64,000 bases of DNA from Ornithodoros turicata. Lineage: Eukaryota > Arthropoda > Arachnida > Ixodida > Argasidae. Position 1 is the first letter of the stretch, and each line of letters starts with the position of its first letter. Positions 44,400-55,960 of the stretch are shown piece by piece. The notes beneath the pieces are model-generated. The model did not search any database and was not told the DNA's origin. It saw nothing but the letters and a program-made list of their open reading frames with translations. A program made the translations under genes and the position numbers. The stretch spans positions 32,180,790 to 32,244,789 of the forward strand of contig NC_088206.1 of the NCBI RefSeq assembly GCF_037126465.1, written 5' to 3'.

Positions 44400-47300
44400 T
44401 TATGCATAAGTTAATATGTTCCATCTATTGTTTGGCCAGGAAGTTTTTAATTGATTGAGTGACACGGGGTTAGCCTCCAGGACCATGTTGGCTCGTTGTA
44501 GTTCATTGAGGATAGTAGGAAGTGTTACTGTTAATGATTGTGTGCCGTAGGACGTGCGATAAGAGGGTATTATCCATTTGTTGGCTTCATGAGTGGGATA
44601 AATATGGGCGCATTTCATTAGGTTCGCCAGGGAAAGAAAATATTCACCGTTATATTTTAATGCTCTTTGGTAAAGTTTACAGACTATGAACGGGTAAAGT
44701 TGTGACATTTTAAGTATGTTGAATTTGGAAAAGAGGTTGTCTGTGTGGGCATCATACGGAACATTTGCAACTGCGCGAATAGCTCTTTTTTGCAGCAGAA
44801 GTAGCATCTATGTATTTGTCCACGTTGTGTTACCCCAAACTAGGTGACAACAATTAATATGTGACATAACTAGAGAATTATATATCAATAGCTTCACTGA
44901 TGTAGGGAGGTAGGAGCGATTCTTCGTCAAGACACCAATCGCCTTTGATATTTTATTTCTCACTTCCATTACGTGATCATTCCATGTTAATATGTCGGAA
45001 AACGTTACACCAAGAATTTTTACAGACCGGGATAAATTCATAACATTGTTATTCATACTGATTGTTAAGGCGGTATGGCAAGTTTTGTTTTTGGGCCTGA
45101 ATAACACTGCTTTGGTTTTACTGTGGTTGATGATGATACTGTTATTTCTTGACCATGTACAAAGTGCAGTTATGGACTCGTTAGCAAGTATATTTAACTC
45201 AGAAATGTCACGATGCGAAATAAAAAGACTTGTGTCGTCTGCATATATTACATATTGAGTGTTAGTGCCAGTGGTCACAATGTCATTTATGTATATATTA
45301 AATAGCATTGGCCCGAGAATGCTGCCTTGTGGGACTCCTGTACTTAGCTTACGTGTTGTGGACCGGTTTTCCTTTATTTGAACGAACTGTCGACGGTGGC
45401 TTATGTAAGTTTCAAACAGACGGAGAGCTGGCCCACGAATACCGTAGTGCGGCATCTTGTACAGGAGCAAGGAGTGGTCTACCAAGTCGAAGGCTTTAGA
45501 AAAGTCCACAAGGATGCCTAACGTGTATAATTTGGATTCAAAATTTCTTAAGAGGTTTTCCTTTATTGTTAATAGAGCTGTTTCAGTGGATCGGTGTTTA
45601 CGAAATCCGTGTTGTGAACTTGTAATACATGCGTGTTTATCCATGAACGACGCCACCCTAGTGAAAATTATGCGTTCTAATGGCTTAGACAAGACGGGGA
45701 GTATCGAGATAGGTCTATAATTGGACAAAACATTCATGTCACCTTTTCTATGAATAACGGTAACCTTGGCAATTTGCATATTTTTTCGGAAACGTTCCAG
45801 TGCTTAAAGCCAAGTTATATATGTGCGTCAAGGCGTGAGTAATCATATCAATGACAAATTTAATAGGTTTAAGCTGCACGTTGTCACAATCGCGTGCGTT
45901 ACTATTTTTGAAATTCAAAACAGTTGACAACACTTCGCCTTCGCACGTTGGTGAGACAAATAAAGACTCGTTAACGGTGTTTTCTAATGGATATTGAGAA
46001 CGTAATGGCGTCAAATTCATAGATTGTGTCAAGTTGCAAAAAAAATTGTTGAATTCTTCTGGAATTTTTTCTTCACAGAACCCATTAATAACAATATCAC
46101 TCACCCTGTCACCAGGATTCATCACGTTACACAGTTCTTTCCAGACCATAGCTGAGTTCGTATTAGAGAATCGATGACGGTAATATTCTGCCTTGGCCTG
46201 TTTAACAGCACGGGTGACGCTATTACGATATATTTTGTAGGAACGAAACAATTCAAGATCTCTTGTTTTTACAAACTTTTTGTATAACCTGTTCTTCCTA
46301 CGTATCATGTGGAGCAGTGCTGCCGTAATCCAAGGTTTCCGCGCACGCAAGGAAAGCTTTATGCGCTGTGTAGGAAAGTTACTATGATAAATCGGCAAAA
46401 GTATTGACATAAAGTTGTCGTATGCTTCGTCAGCAGAAGTGGAAGCAAACACAGAGTTCCAGCCAACGCTTAGCAGTTGTGCTCGAAAACTACACAGTTC
46501 AATATCGCCTATCTTTTGTGTGATGTAGTAATGCGTTATCTTTTGTTTTTGATTTATCCGTTTGGCAAGCATCAAAGTTGGCATGTGATCACTTATGTCA
46601 CTACATATGACTCCAGCGGTGATGTCATCAGGAATTTGGTTTGAGATGAGGAGGTCAAGAAGACTGGCAGAGTTGGCTGGTTACCCGTGTTGGGTGTGTG
46701 ACTAGATTCCCACAATTCCCAAGCAGCACAATGTACTGAAAGTCGAGTGCAATAGGGGCGGACGGTATGTGTCTTATCAATGTTCTTTAGCTTCATGAGT
46801 CTGTTCAAGGCCCTCCACCTACCCGTCCACCCCTGTTGCACTCGACTTTCAGTACATTGTGCTGCTCGGGTTGTAGGATTGTAGTAATGTAACAAAGTCA
46901 CAAGTTTGTTTGTTTTATCCATGATATCAATATTGAAGTCACCACCCATATATAGATTATACATATTATCAGTACACATTTGAAGTAGGGTCTCTGTTAC
47001 ACCAAAGAAGGTTGGGTAATCTCCCGAGGGTAACGATAAACTACGGTGAAAATATCGCGATTACATTTGATAACCAGTATTTCAATATCATTATTACAGG
47101 TAAAGTCATTCATTATTTCGCATTCGAAACAATCTTTAATTAAAACTGCTACTCCACCACCTCGCCGTGTTGGGCGATTAACAAAGAAATGTTTATATCC
47201 CATAGGTGTGAACATTTCAGCACTGTCTGTATACCACGTTTCGGTTAACATTATGACATCGAAGATACATGCCAGGCTGTCAAAAAGGGTATGTAGCTTG

Positions 47301-47437
47301 TCATTTTTTGACCTGGCGCTTTGCGTGTTCAGGTGAAAAATCGATAACTTATCATGTTTGTTAGTCGTGCGACTGAACTCGTCTGGAGTTAAAAACATAG
47401 AAGGTAAAAGAAAAAGAAGTACATATACGTGCCACAT
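44400..47437 (-). pseudogene. LINE ORF2: endonuclease and reverse transcriptase, disrupted
   Basis: It begins in the same frame right after the ORF1 stop, with ATG at 47437. Endonuclease pieces are FHLNTQSARSKNDKL, VIMLTETWYTD, MGGDFNID and SDISDHMPT (SDH). The reverse transcriptase has SNYRPISILPVLSK, LVDFSKAFDLVDHSLL, GVPQGSILGPMLFNIYINDI and YADDTSLF. The C-terminus has KRAIRAVANVPYDAHTDNLF. Damage: a frameshift near 47030, a 163-bp MITE in the endonuclease (46712-46874), a shift near 46650, a shift at an A-run near 45770, and TAG at 44808-44810. All domains were once present in standard order. Confidence 0.88.
46712..46874. mobile_element. 163-bp MITE inserted in the LINE endonuclease
   Basis: Inverted repeats of nearly 50 bp cover most of it: both arms contain AGCAGCACAATGTACTGAAA and GTCGAGTGCAA. 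The outer ends are ACAATTCCC and, inverted, ACAACCCG. The spacer is about 65 bp. It splits the YYN and LVTHPTRV portions of the endonuclease. No clear target duplication is visible. Confidence 0.85.
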
Positions 47438-47446
47438 ACATCGCAC

Positions 47447-48466
47447 TTATGCGACCGAGCTCAGTTCACTTTCAGAGGCAATATGTAACACTGGGTGGCC
47501 ATCTCCTTTACGGATTAGGATTTTACCATTGTTCACCCATGCATATTTGTAGCCTCTTTCCCTCGCTAATCCTCTTGCTCGCCAGAACAGATGTCTATTT
47601 ACTCCGGTCAAGTTCTCGTTCAGGAACACAGTATGGGGGATTTTACCATCTTTCTTGGCCTCATTTAGGGATGTTTTGTTACGTAGCCAGTTTTCCTTCA
47701 TCCTTCTATTCACAAAGCGGACAATTATGATAGGTATTTTGTTTTCACGACCAGGCAAACGATGTATGGCCTGTACATCATTTTCCGTTGGAGGACTTAT
47801 TTTTAGTGTTGCAGCCAGGTCGCATAGAACGGTCATCAGATCTTCATTTTGTTTTGGTGGAACCCCGTGAATTTCAAGATTCAGCAGTCTGTTATACTGT
47901 TCTTCGCTGTTCAAGAGGCCCTTTAGTTGTTCTATCTCTTTCGTTTGGTTAGAGACCTTTTCTTCAATGGTTTTCGAGTCCTTCTCTATTCTGGTAAGTT
48001 TTCTTTCATTGTTTTTAACATTCAGAAGGACCTTATCGTATTGTGTAGACAGAAAATCAACAGCGTTCCGAATCTCATGCACAGTGTCCTTAATGCTTAG
48101 GAGATCATCTACCTTCTTTTTTATTTCCAACAGCTCAGTGACACTATGCTCGACGTCAGATAGCTGCCGTTTTATAGGTAGCAAATCCGTTAGCTAACGG
48201 TTTATATCTTCAAGTACACTTGTGGAAACAGAAATCATGCTTTCATTGGGTTCTGCAACTTTACCACTACGTTCTAAGCTCAGTCTGCACGTGCGACACT
48301 TCCAGTTCTCTTTGAATTGTTTACTGCGAAGTACAGACTCACGGGTTCCCGAGCATTGTGTTCCAACATGGTAACTCATTTCACAGGAAATACAAGTAAT
48401 AAAGCTGTCATTTTCAGAAACCGCTTCACGACATTGCTTGCAAATATCAGGCAGTTCGGTGTACAT
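47447..48466 (-). pseudogene. LINE ORF1: PHD finger plus coiled coil, one in-frame stop
   Basis: From ATG at 48466: CKQCREAVSENDSFITCISC, then H, C and WKCRTCR complete a Cys4-His-Cys3 PHD-type finger. A long coiled coil follows (IEEKVSNQTKEIEQLKGLL), then a compact basic domain with IHRLPGREN and IPIIIVRFVNRRMKENWL that resembles the RRM/C-terminal domain of LINE ORF1 proteins. TAG at 48194-48196 breaks the frame, which otherwise continues to TAA at 47447. Family members bind LINE RNA. PHD-type ORF1 proteins occur in the CR1/L2/Rex1 group. Confidence 0.82.
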
Positions 48467-48518
48467 TTTGGCAGCCAGCAGCGTAACAAGATGTAATTAG
48501 CAATACTGACTATATATC

Positions 48519-48784
48519 CTACCTGTAGTGACAGGAGACAAAGTTAAGCACAGTAGGAGAGCAGCTGCCGACTGCCGCAGTCTTCCAGACGGTGGGCGCT
48601 TTTAACACGATGCTGGGCAAACCGGTCCGAGGCTTGTGCAGAAACAACGTGAATCTGTGGCCGTTATCAGTGATCCTTGCGGGGAAGTTGCTAGCTGCCT
48701 GCCTTCCCAATATACGTATTGCCAATGCGTTCTGTAGTGACAGAAGACAAAGTTAAGCACAGTAGGAGAGCAGCTGCCGACTGC
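48519..48784 (-). promoter_or_regulatory. Tandem 5' monomers of the PHD LINE
   Basis: The 53-bp block containing GTAGTGACAG(G/A)AGACAAAG and GAGAGCAGCTGCCGACTGC occurs at 48522-48575 and again at 48732-48784, a period of about 210 bp, with the outer copy forming the very 5' end. This looks like a tandemly repeated internal promoter unit. Confidence 0.7.
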
Positions 48785-49316
48785 GAGTGATTTACCGATG
48801 TTTGCGCGTTGTTTTACCGTGCTCGTGTTAAGCCTTTTCTCGCCGTACGGGAATGTTTAGACTTGTTTAGCGGTGTCCAAGCCTGTTGACGCACGTTTAC
48901 CGTCGTGTGGCTAGTGGTTCCCGCCTTGTGTTAGCCGCGTAGTGTTGTGACGCTGTGGTTAGGCCTAGTCGATTGTTATTGTAACTGCCTTTTCCCCCGA
49001 TGTGTAGTGTTTTGTCCGTGCTGTTTAGGAGTAGCGGTTAGGCCCTTTCCCTGCGCTCTGGCATGCTTAGACTTGTCAAGCAGTGTTGCCATTTTTACGT
49101 GTCGCTAGTACTTTCTTGTTCTCTGTCTTTCTCGTATAGAGGTACGATGCTGACGCCATCTGGTGTGATGCCTTGGAACTAGCTTGCCACCTGCCTCTGC
49201 AACCGTCGTGCTCCAGTCGCCCGCACCGGCGTGATTTCTTCAAGATGGCGTCGTTGATTTTTAAATAAATTGTTTCCCACTGTCTGCTTCCTTTCTATCT
49301 AGTTTTTTATTTCCTA

Positions 49317-49492
49317 CAACCCGAGTTTTACATTGAAAATCCACGACAAGTATTGCACTGAGTCAGGTTTTCCACAATTTAAAAATTTTAAAAATGTAAA
49401 TGTTTTTAAAAAATTTTAAGTAATTTTAAAATAATTTAAAGTAAAAAGTGCAATACTTGCCGTGGATTTTCTGTGTAAAACTTGGGTTGAAT
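49317..49492. mobile_element. Hairpin MITE-like element, right-arm copy
   Basis: Mirror of 33988-34157: arms about GAAAATCCACGACAAGTATT and a TTTAAA-rich loop. It directly abuts the foldback that starts at 49494. Confidence 0.7.
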
Positions 49493-49493
49493 G

Positions 49494-50676
49494 ATTACTA
49501 CTGTCAATAATTATCCAACCGTCGTCAAAATGCGGTACAGACATATATACGAACGCGAACAATAGGCCTTCGTTCCGGATGTAATACAATATCGCCGGTC
49601 GACCGTCGCGAATCAAAAAGAAAGGCAGCGGCTCAGGAATGCATGTTTGCTATACGTCCAAGAAAAACCGGTGCCGTGCTTTTGCGCAGCAGTTATGATA
49701 CAGAAGGGGATTCAGTTCATTTTACTTTGATTCGATTCCACCCATACATTTTGCATGAATGCGTACGATTGAGTGGAACGTGTAAATGAGAACGTTATTC
49801 GCTACACGCTGTACCACTCATCATTTTTAACCCAGACTAGTTTACAAATGTTCATAAGCATACGACCCTTCACTAAATAGGTGAGTCGGTAATGACTCAA
49901 AATAAAATAAAATAAAATAGTCATTCCAATCGTCGTATTTTAGAAGAGACGCCAACTAAGACTCACTGTCGTCGTCGTGTTAACACTACGTAGGGAATGA
50001 CAACAACAATGACGACAGGGTATTTTTTATTATTATTGATTTTGTCATGTTCAAGAGTTCATTACTTTGCGCGAATCATCGAAAATTAAAATGTCAGCTC
50101 TGCTACTGTTAAAGTCTTGAAAATGACAAAATCAATAATAAAAAATACCCTGTCGTCATTGTTGTTGTTGTCATTCCCTACGGAGTGTTAACACGACGAC
50201 GACAGTGAGCCTTAGTTGGCGTCTCTACACGCTCTCTTCTAAAAATACGACGGTTAGAATGATTATTTTATTTTATTTTATTTTGAGTCATTAGCGACTC
50301 ACCTATTTAGTGAAGGGTCGTGCGCTTATGAACATTTGTACAGCGTGTAACAACGTTCCCATTTACACGTTCCACTCAATCGTACGTATTCATGCAAAAT
50401 GTATGGGTAGAATCGAATCAAAGTAAATTGAAATGAATCCCCTTCTGCATTTTAACTGCTGCGCAAAAGCACGGCACCGTTTTTTTTTTCTTGTCTTTTT
50501 TTTTTTTTTTTTTTTTTTTTGACGCGTACCGCAAACATGCATTCCTGAGCCGCTGCTTTTCTTTTTGGTTCGCGACGGTCGACCGGCGATATCGTATTAC
50601 ATCCGGAACGAAGGCCTATTGTTTCGCGTTCGTATATATGTCTCTACCGCGTTTTGACGACGGTTAGATAATTATT
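49494..50676. mobile_element. Foldback element (1.18 kb) with arms of about 555 bp
   Basis: Ends GTCAATAATTATCCAACCGTC and, inverted, GACGACGGTTAGATAATTATTGAC. The arms match base for base over long stretches up to a short centre (50049-50121), for example TGACGACAGGGTATTTTTTA and TAACACGACGACGACAGTGA. The right arm carries a poly-T tract (50480-50520), and (AAAAT)n/(ATTTT)n tracts mirror each other at 49901-49918 and 50263-50284. The left palindrome arm shows the site without it (about 33970). No coding content. A partial end lies at 38545-38744. Confidence 0.85.
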
Positions 50677-52041
50677 GACCTGAGGAATAATATGGATTTA
50701 TGTGGTTGTGAATTGACTTTGGGTTTACACTTGTTCTGGCTACAAAAAATGTGAGAGCGCGTGTGCTCGTTTGTGAAGCTGGGACCCCGCTTGACAAGTA
50801 AGTTCTTTGTGTTTGCCTTTTCGTGTGATACGTGCGATAAATTTATGTACTATTGTGTGAAATATTGGTTTAAAAAGTAGGAGTAATAATCGTGTTTGCA
50901 TTGCAATCTGTAGGATGCGGCGAGCGTTTTTAATAGAATTGGCTCGCGAACCTGGTGATGTGTTTGTTTTGGGCAGGCTATTTTATGACCTCTCGACGCC
51001 GGCCCTGTTGGGCTGCATTTGATATGCTTTCCTGAAGCGGTGCGCCTTGTCCTTATCGTGTGGTTCATGCATTTAGCTGAAATTCTATCAGTAGAAGTGA
51101 ATAGGAGTGTTTGTTTGTTTGTTGTTCGTTAGTATATGTGTCTGTCACGCACGTAGCGATGTTCAACCTTAGTCTTATTGGCAAAAATTCAGACTTTATC
51201 GTATTATGCTGTCCGAGGTAGAAGTAACTTTCCTTGCCCGCTTAAGATAATTTGAGTATCCTTCTCCAGTGCTTTCTTTACGCAGGAAAAATTCGATTTT
51301 GTATGTAGCATTATGCAATAATTAGCCGATAGCAGAAATTAGTGTATTTTTCTCAGTTTATTAGCGTGTGCTTCGTTTTCTTTCTTTTTTTTTTTTTTTT
51401 TTTTTTTGCAGTTACAGCTATTCGAGCACAAGTGTGTCTAATTTTTCGCTGCTCTTCCCTTCTTTCACTGCTTTTACGCAGACGAAAGCCGCTTCGTACA
51501 GTTGAATAGTGTTCTATCAGGAGAAGTGGGTTTGGTTGTTTGTTAGATGCTGTTGAGTGTCAGTATTCACTTTGCTCGGTATGTTAATGGTAAGCTGTTT
51601 GCAGTTATGGGTATTTGAGCAGAAATGCTGGTACCTGAGCAGAAATTCCTATAAAGCACGTCTCCTTGTGCATTCCTGAACTGCTGTGTGTGTGTGTTTC
51701 TTTTTTTTTTCGATTTGTGACGTCATCATGGCATGTCTGGACTTGTTTAGCAGCGTCTTTCTTGTTGCAATTTTTACCCGTCGCTAGTATCTTCTTGTTG
51801 ACACCTTGTGTTAGCCGGTGAGTTTCGTAGCGATGTGCGGTGACGCTGCGATTATTCCTGAGCACTCCGTCTTAAGCCTTTTCACCGCCGTGTTTCCTAT
51901 GTGCTGTCGTATGTGTGGACTTGCTTAGAAATGTCTTTTTTATTGCAATTTTAACCCGCCAGAATTCAGCGTATATCTTATTAGGCTGCACGAGTAGAAG
52001 TGATTTTCCCTCATCGCGTAAGGGAATTTGTGTATACCCTT

Positions 52042-52225
52042 TGTGATAACGGAAGACCGATCTTCATGATAACTGTATCTGAGGGCACCCAACAGAGGGC
52101 ACCGCCCCGTGTGTTGAGTTGATAAAAGGCTGCGCACTTTGCAATAAACGCTTTTTGGTTGTCACCTGCTTCACTGTGTGCGTGTTGTCTCCCTGATGCT
52201 CCGCCACCCACGCAATACTACAACA
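52042..52225 (+). mobile_element. Solo LTR (184 bp)
   Basis: Starts TGTGATAACGG and ends ACTACAACA, flanked by a perfect 5-bp duplication CCCTT (52037-52041 and 52226-52230). It contains a GATAAAAGG TATA-like box and CAATAAACG, in the right order for U3-R-U5. Plus orientation is inferred from these. The interior of the retrotransposon is gone, presumably by LTR-LTR recombination. Confidence 0.85.
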
Positions 52226-52237
52226 CCCTTGTCCTGT

Positions 52238-53910
52238 CCCAGTCAACCACATCTGTCCTACGGATGTCCGGTTATTGTCCCAGAACAAACTGCCTGAATC
52301 GATGGCCTATAGATCTCCGTAGGACACCCTTAAAGGATATTTAATGTCCCAAAATTATACAATGAACTCCGGACGTCGGATGGACAGAGGACGTCGTGTG
52401 GGCATCTGTGTCTGTACACTTTGCAGTGAAATTATATTATAATTAGTGCTGCGACTTCAATAAACATTAATCTGGTGTACCTGACTGGCAAGTTAGCTTC
52501 ATTGCTACTTGTGATCCCAAAATGCAGTTCATTAGCGCGACGCATTTTTAACTGGGGTGGGAGATCATGCACGAAACCGAGAGCAGCTCACGGCTGGCAA
52601 CAGTGGGCAGGCGGCGGCCGTGGCGGTTGGTTTTGATCAGTGTGTCCGTCGATGACCGTGTCAGCTACACAAGTTGGTACTCGCGCTTGCTTCAGTTAAA
52701 GTATCGCTGAAGCAGCAATATTGTCACGAAGCGAAATGGGCCGGCGAGTCGTCGAATAAACAGCAAACGGTTTATTAAACTACTTGGTAGCAAAAGCACA
52801 AGAGTGATAGCTCTCTGAACACAACTGAGTCCAAAGCATGAATGCTCCAGCCTGGAGCGCACAAGCATTTAAGCGTCGCACCGAAAAGTCTAGAAACAGC
52901 ACGTGCGTTTGCCAGAGAGCAGGCGACGTGTCTGGAAGCTTCTTTCTTCTTCTTCAGCATGCGCCGGGATTAGATGTACCGTTTCGTGCCTGCCCTGGAA
53001 GTTTCTCGATGATGACTCGTGGCAATATGAACGACAGGTAAGCTATGCAAAAACAAAACAGCGAGCAGGACGCAGCTCATATTTCTCTTCCGCAACACGT
53101 CAGGGAGCCAGCCGCCATATTGCTGTCTTCAAGTTATCACAACAGTTAGAAACATGAGGTACGGATACGTCAAGCAACAAACGGTGTTGGCTCAAGCGGT
53201 GGCATTGGTGATCGAGGTGGGTACTGGGTGCACCTGTCCTGTCAGAGTGCCATACATTTCGGATAGCGAAGTGTTTTCTGGTAGTATTTCCTATTTGAAT
53301 GCACTTGCAGGTCGTGCTTGACGTATTTATATCTGTGTAGGTCTAGAACGACGCATGGAATTAACTGACGGTGACAAAATAAAGCTATGCTCAGTGTTGT
53401 GCTATGCTATAGCTAGGTAGGATGCTCCAGAAAATCTTAAACCTGTTCTTCTTTTGCAGTGAGGAAGTGAGAGCTGACTTCCACGCCAACTACATTCCAC
53501 CAGACTAAGGGACTGTAGCACTCGCAGATGTGCCGCTTTTAAGTTTGTTATTGTGTAATAAACGTTCTCTGTTCTGTATATGCTGTCTTTACTGTATAAC
53601 TATCACAAGTAAATAAAATAAAGAAATCCAATGAAATCATCTACTACCTGTAGAACCCAATAAAAGCCTGCCACAGTGTCCACAGGATAACCACAGAACA
53701 GCCCCCTACACGCCTCAAATTACCCAAAATGTGTCCTGTTCGTCGGCCAGGATGTCCTGTAGACCGGTTCGGGCGGTAACATTGAACAAACTATGTTAGT
53801 ACAATTTCTATCCGTGGGAAGTTTCCCGACGTCCTGGGGACGTCTGGTTATCCGCGGTCGTTACTCGATGGGACATCCTGAGGTTGTATATGGCTCTCTG
53901 GGGTGCTTTC
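52238..53910. mobile_element. Unclassified 1.67 kb insertion
   Basis: Interrupts a palindrome unit (TCCTGT | TGCTTTC). The ends read CCCAGTCAACCACATC and, inverted, CCCAGAGAGCCATATAC, sharing only CCCAG. GT may be duplicated. Both ends contain GGATGTCC-type blocks. The interior carries exon-like pieces (see 53456). Class unknown. Confidence 0.45.
53456..53580 (+). other. Possible terminal exon and poly(A) signal in the insertion
   Basis: A TTCTTCTTTTGCAG acceptor is followed by a short open end giving EEVRADFHANYIPPD and TAA, then AATAAA near 53557. This resembles the C-terminal end of a transposase gene (Harbinger-type proteins end comparably), but the stretch is too short to name. Confidence 0.3.
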
Positions 53911-55690
53911 TTTACGCAGGCACAACGCAGCTGTGTGTATCGCATTAAGCAATAATTTTCTGATAGCAGAAATTGGTGTATTTTTATCAGTTTATTAGCG
54001 TGCGCTACGGTTTGTTGCAGTTACAGCTATTAGAGCACAAGTGCGTGTAATTTTTCACGGCTCTTTTCTTCTTTCACTGCTTTTACTCAGACTGTAGATG
54101 AGGGGAAACAGTCAGCATCCAGGTAGAGCAGAAGAAAACCGCTTTTCAAAGCTGAATTCATGAGAAGTGGGTTGTTTCTTTATTTGTTTTTGTTATATGT
54201 TGTTGAGTGTCAGTATTCACTTTGCTGGATATGTTGATGAAGTAAGCTGTTTGTAGTTATAGGTATTTGTGCAGAAATGCTGGTATCTGAGTAGAAATTC
54301 CTATAAAGCAAGTCTCCTTGTGCATTCCTGAGCTGCTGTCTATGTGTATATGCGTGTGTGTGCTTTTTTTCGGATTTGTGTACGTCATCATGGCATCTCT
54401 GGGCTTGTTTAGCAGTGTCTTTCTTGTTGCAATTTTACCCGCCGCTATAGTATCTTGTTGTTGTCACCTTGTGTTAGCCGTTGAGTTTGGTAGCGATGTG
54501 TGGTGACCCTGCTATTATTCCTGAGCTCTCCGTCTTAAGCCTTTTCCTTCCTCGCTTAAGGGAATTTTAGTACCCTTGTCCTGTGCTCTGTTTACGCAGG
54601 GACAATGCGGCTGTGTATGTAGCATAATGCAAGAATTATCTGGTAGCAGAAATGGGTGTCCTTTTCTCAGTTTATTAGCGTATGCTTCGGTTTTTTGAAG
54701 TCCTAGCACTTCGAGCACGAGTGCGTGCAATTTTTCGCTGCTCTTTCCTTTATTCACCGATTTTACGCAGACGAAAGCCGCTTGGTACAGCTGAATTCAT
54801 AAGAAGCGCGTTTGTTTGTTTGTTTGTTTGTTTGTTAGATGTTATTAGGAGCTCGGTATGTTGAAGAAGTAACCTGTTTACATTTATAGGTATTTGTGCA
54901 GAAATGCTTGCTTCTGAGCGCAGGGTACAGATTTCAATGAAGCACGCCACCCTCAGTGTAAATTAATTATTTTGTGTGTGAGTCTGCTTCACTGCATGAC
55001 AGGACCCGGTAGGCTGAAATGGGAAGAGAGCAAAACTTGGAGCGTTTGATTGATAGTGATCCGAGTAATCGCGCAATTATAGTTTCCATAGAAAGTAGAA
55101 TTTTAAGGCTCTTAAAATTATAGTTGAGCTTATTAAAAGTAGTACGGGCTTTTTGTGATCGTTTTTCTAAGCTGCAATGCAAGAATGAAAATCATTAATA
55201 TAGTAGGAATGCAATCACATCATACATCTGTTCCCGTAAAGGCGTTCTATCTAGTCCTCCGTCGTGCGCGAATGGAACTTTGCCCCCGAAGCTTTCGCGT
55301 CGTTTTGCTTGCAGGTGTAGCCTCAGATAACAAGTATATGAACATAGAAAAGGTTGTGCACTTATGTGTTACATAAAACTAGTGATGATATTGAGTGTTC
55401 CAGGGTCTCAATTATTATTTTAAAGAGCAGTGGTTGTGTACTGCTGTTGTGATTCTAATGATTGAAAGTACCATGAGTACTATGATAAGCATTTCGAGTG
55501 AAAATGCTTAATCGCTAAAATCAGGGTTCATGCGCGGGCTTTTTTTATTTTAATGTAATAATGAATATCATTAAGAGTAGGACAAAGGAAATACTATTGC
55601 GATTCAATAAATAAGGGTTTGTCTTTCCTCTGCACCTCCTCAGACAGGATGTGATGACGTCACGCAGCGGCTCTATGTTTCAAGTGGGAT

Positions 55691-55960
55691 GGTGTTTTGG
55701 GAGCCGTTCAACTGCTGTACGTCACCCGTGACGTCAGCACACGTTCCCCTCGCCGCTGCCTCGCCGCCATCGGCAAGGAGGGGACCAGGGAGGGTCCCTC
55801 GCGGCTACTCGCGACGCCAAAGGAGCAGACGACGTAGACGCTAGACGCGGCATATTTCTTTCAGTTTGTGTGCATGTCATTCGGCGCGTTCCTTTCACTG
55901 GAGAAGCTTCGTACATCTTGATGCTGTAGTACAGCCACTAGTCTCCAGTAGAAGTGCGAT
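55691..55960 (+). promoter_or_regulatory. GC-rich leader/promoter region of the MULE gene
   Basis: A GC-rich segment between the last palindrome unit and the MULE start codon, with GTACGTCACCCGTGACGTCA at 55719-55738 (two CRE-like sites). It has no TATA box at a sensible distance. The start codon context is GCGATATGT. Confidence 0.45.

Larger units (their letters stand above)
44053..48784 (-). mobile_element. LINE retrotransposon with PHD-finger ORF1 (4.7 kb)
   Basis: Minus-strand non-LTR element inserted in the right palindrome arm. GAGT flanks both ends (44049-44052 and 48785-48788), and the left arm shows the empty site at about 34720. It has a two-ORF layout, no RNase H, a YADD reverse transcriptase and a TCTGATATC-type 3' end. 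This fits the CR1/L2/Daphne-like group; I cannot be more exact. It carries its own insertion at 46712-46874 and several stops and shifts, so it is dead. Confidence 0.85.
39655..51240 (+). repeat. Right arm of the giant palindrome, with three large insertions
   Basis: Mirrors 38148 back to 33421. It is interrupted by the miniature LTR element (41712-42861), a LINE (44053-48784) and a foldback (49494-50676), and lacks about 170 bp present at 37780-37950. The homopolymer GGGGGGGGGG near 37019-37029 of the left arm appears as a C-run at 40580-40597. In each arm the closest gene-like content is the recurrent segment described at 36277. Confidence 0.85.
51240..55690 (+). repeat. Direct copies of palindrome units
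   Basis: 51240-52036, 53911-54320 and 54550-55690 repeat the unit with TTTACGCAGG, AGCAGAAAT(G/T)GGTGT, CAGTTTATTAGCGT, GTGTAATTTTTCGCTGCTCT and GAGCTCGGTATGTTGA, also seen at 39290-39660 and 39960-40260. The last copy ends with AGGATGTGATGACGTCACGC as at 40858. Confidence 0.8.

Noticed and set aside
46593..46979. Open frame through the LINE endonuclease and MITE
   Set aside because: The middle of the translation is the inserted MITE, so it is not a protein.
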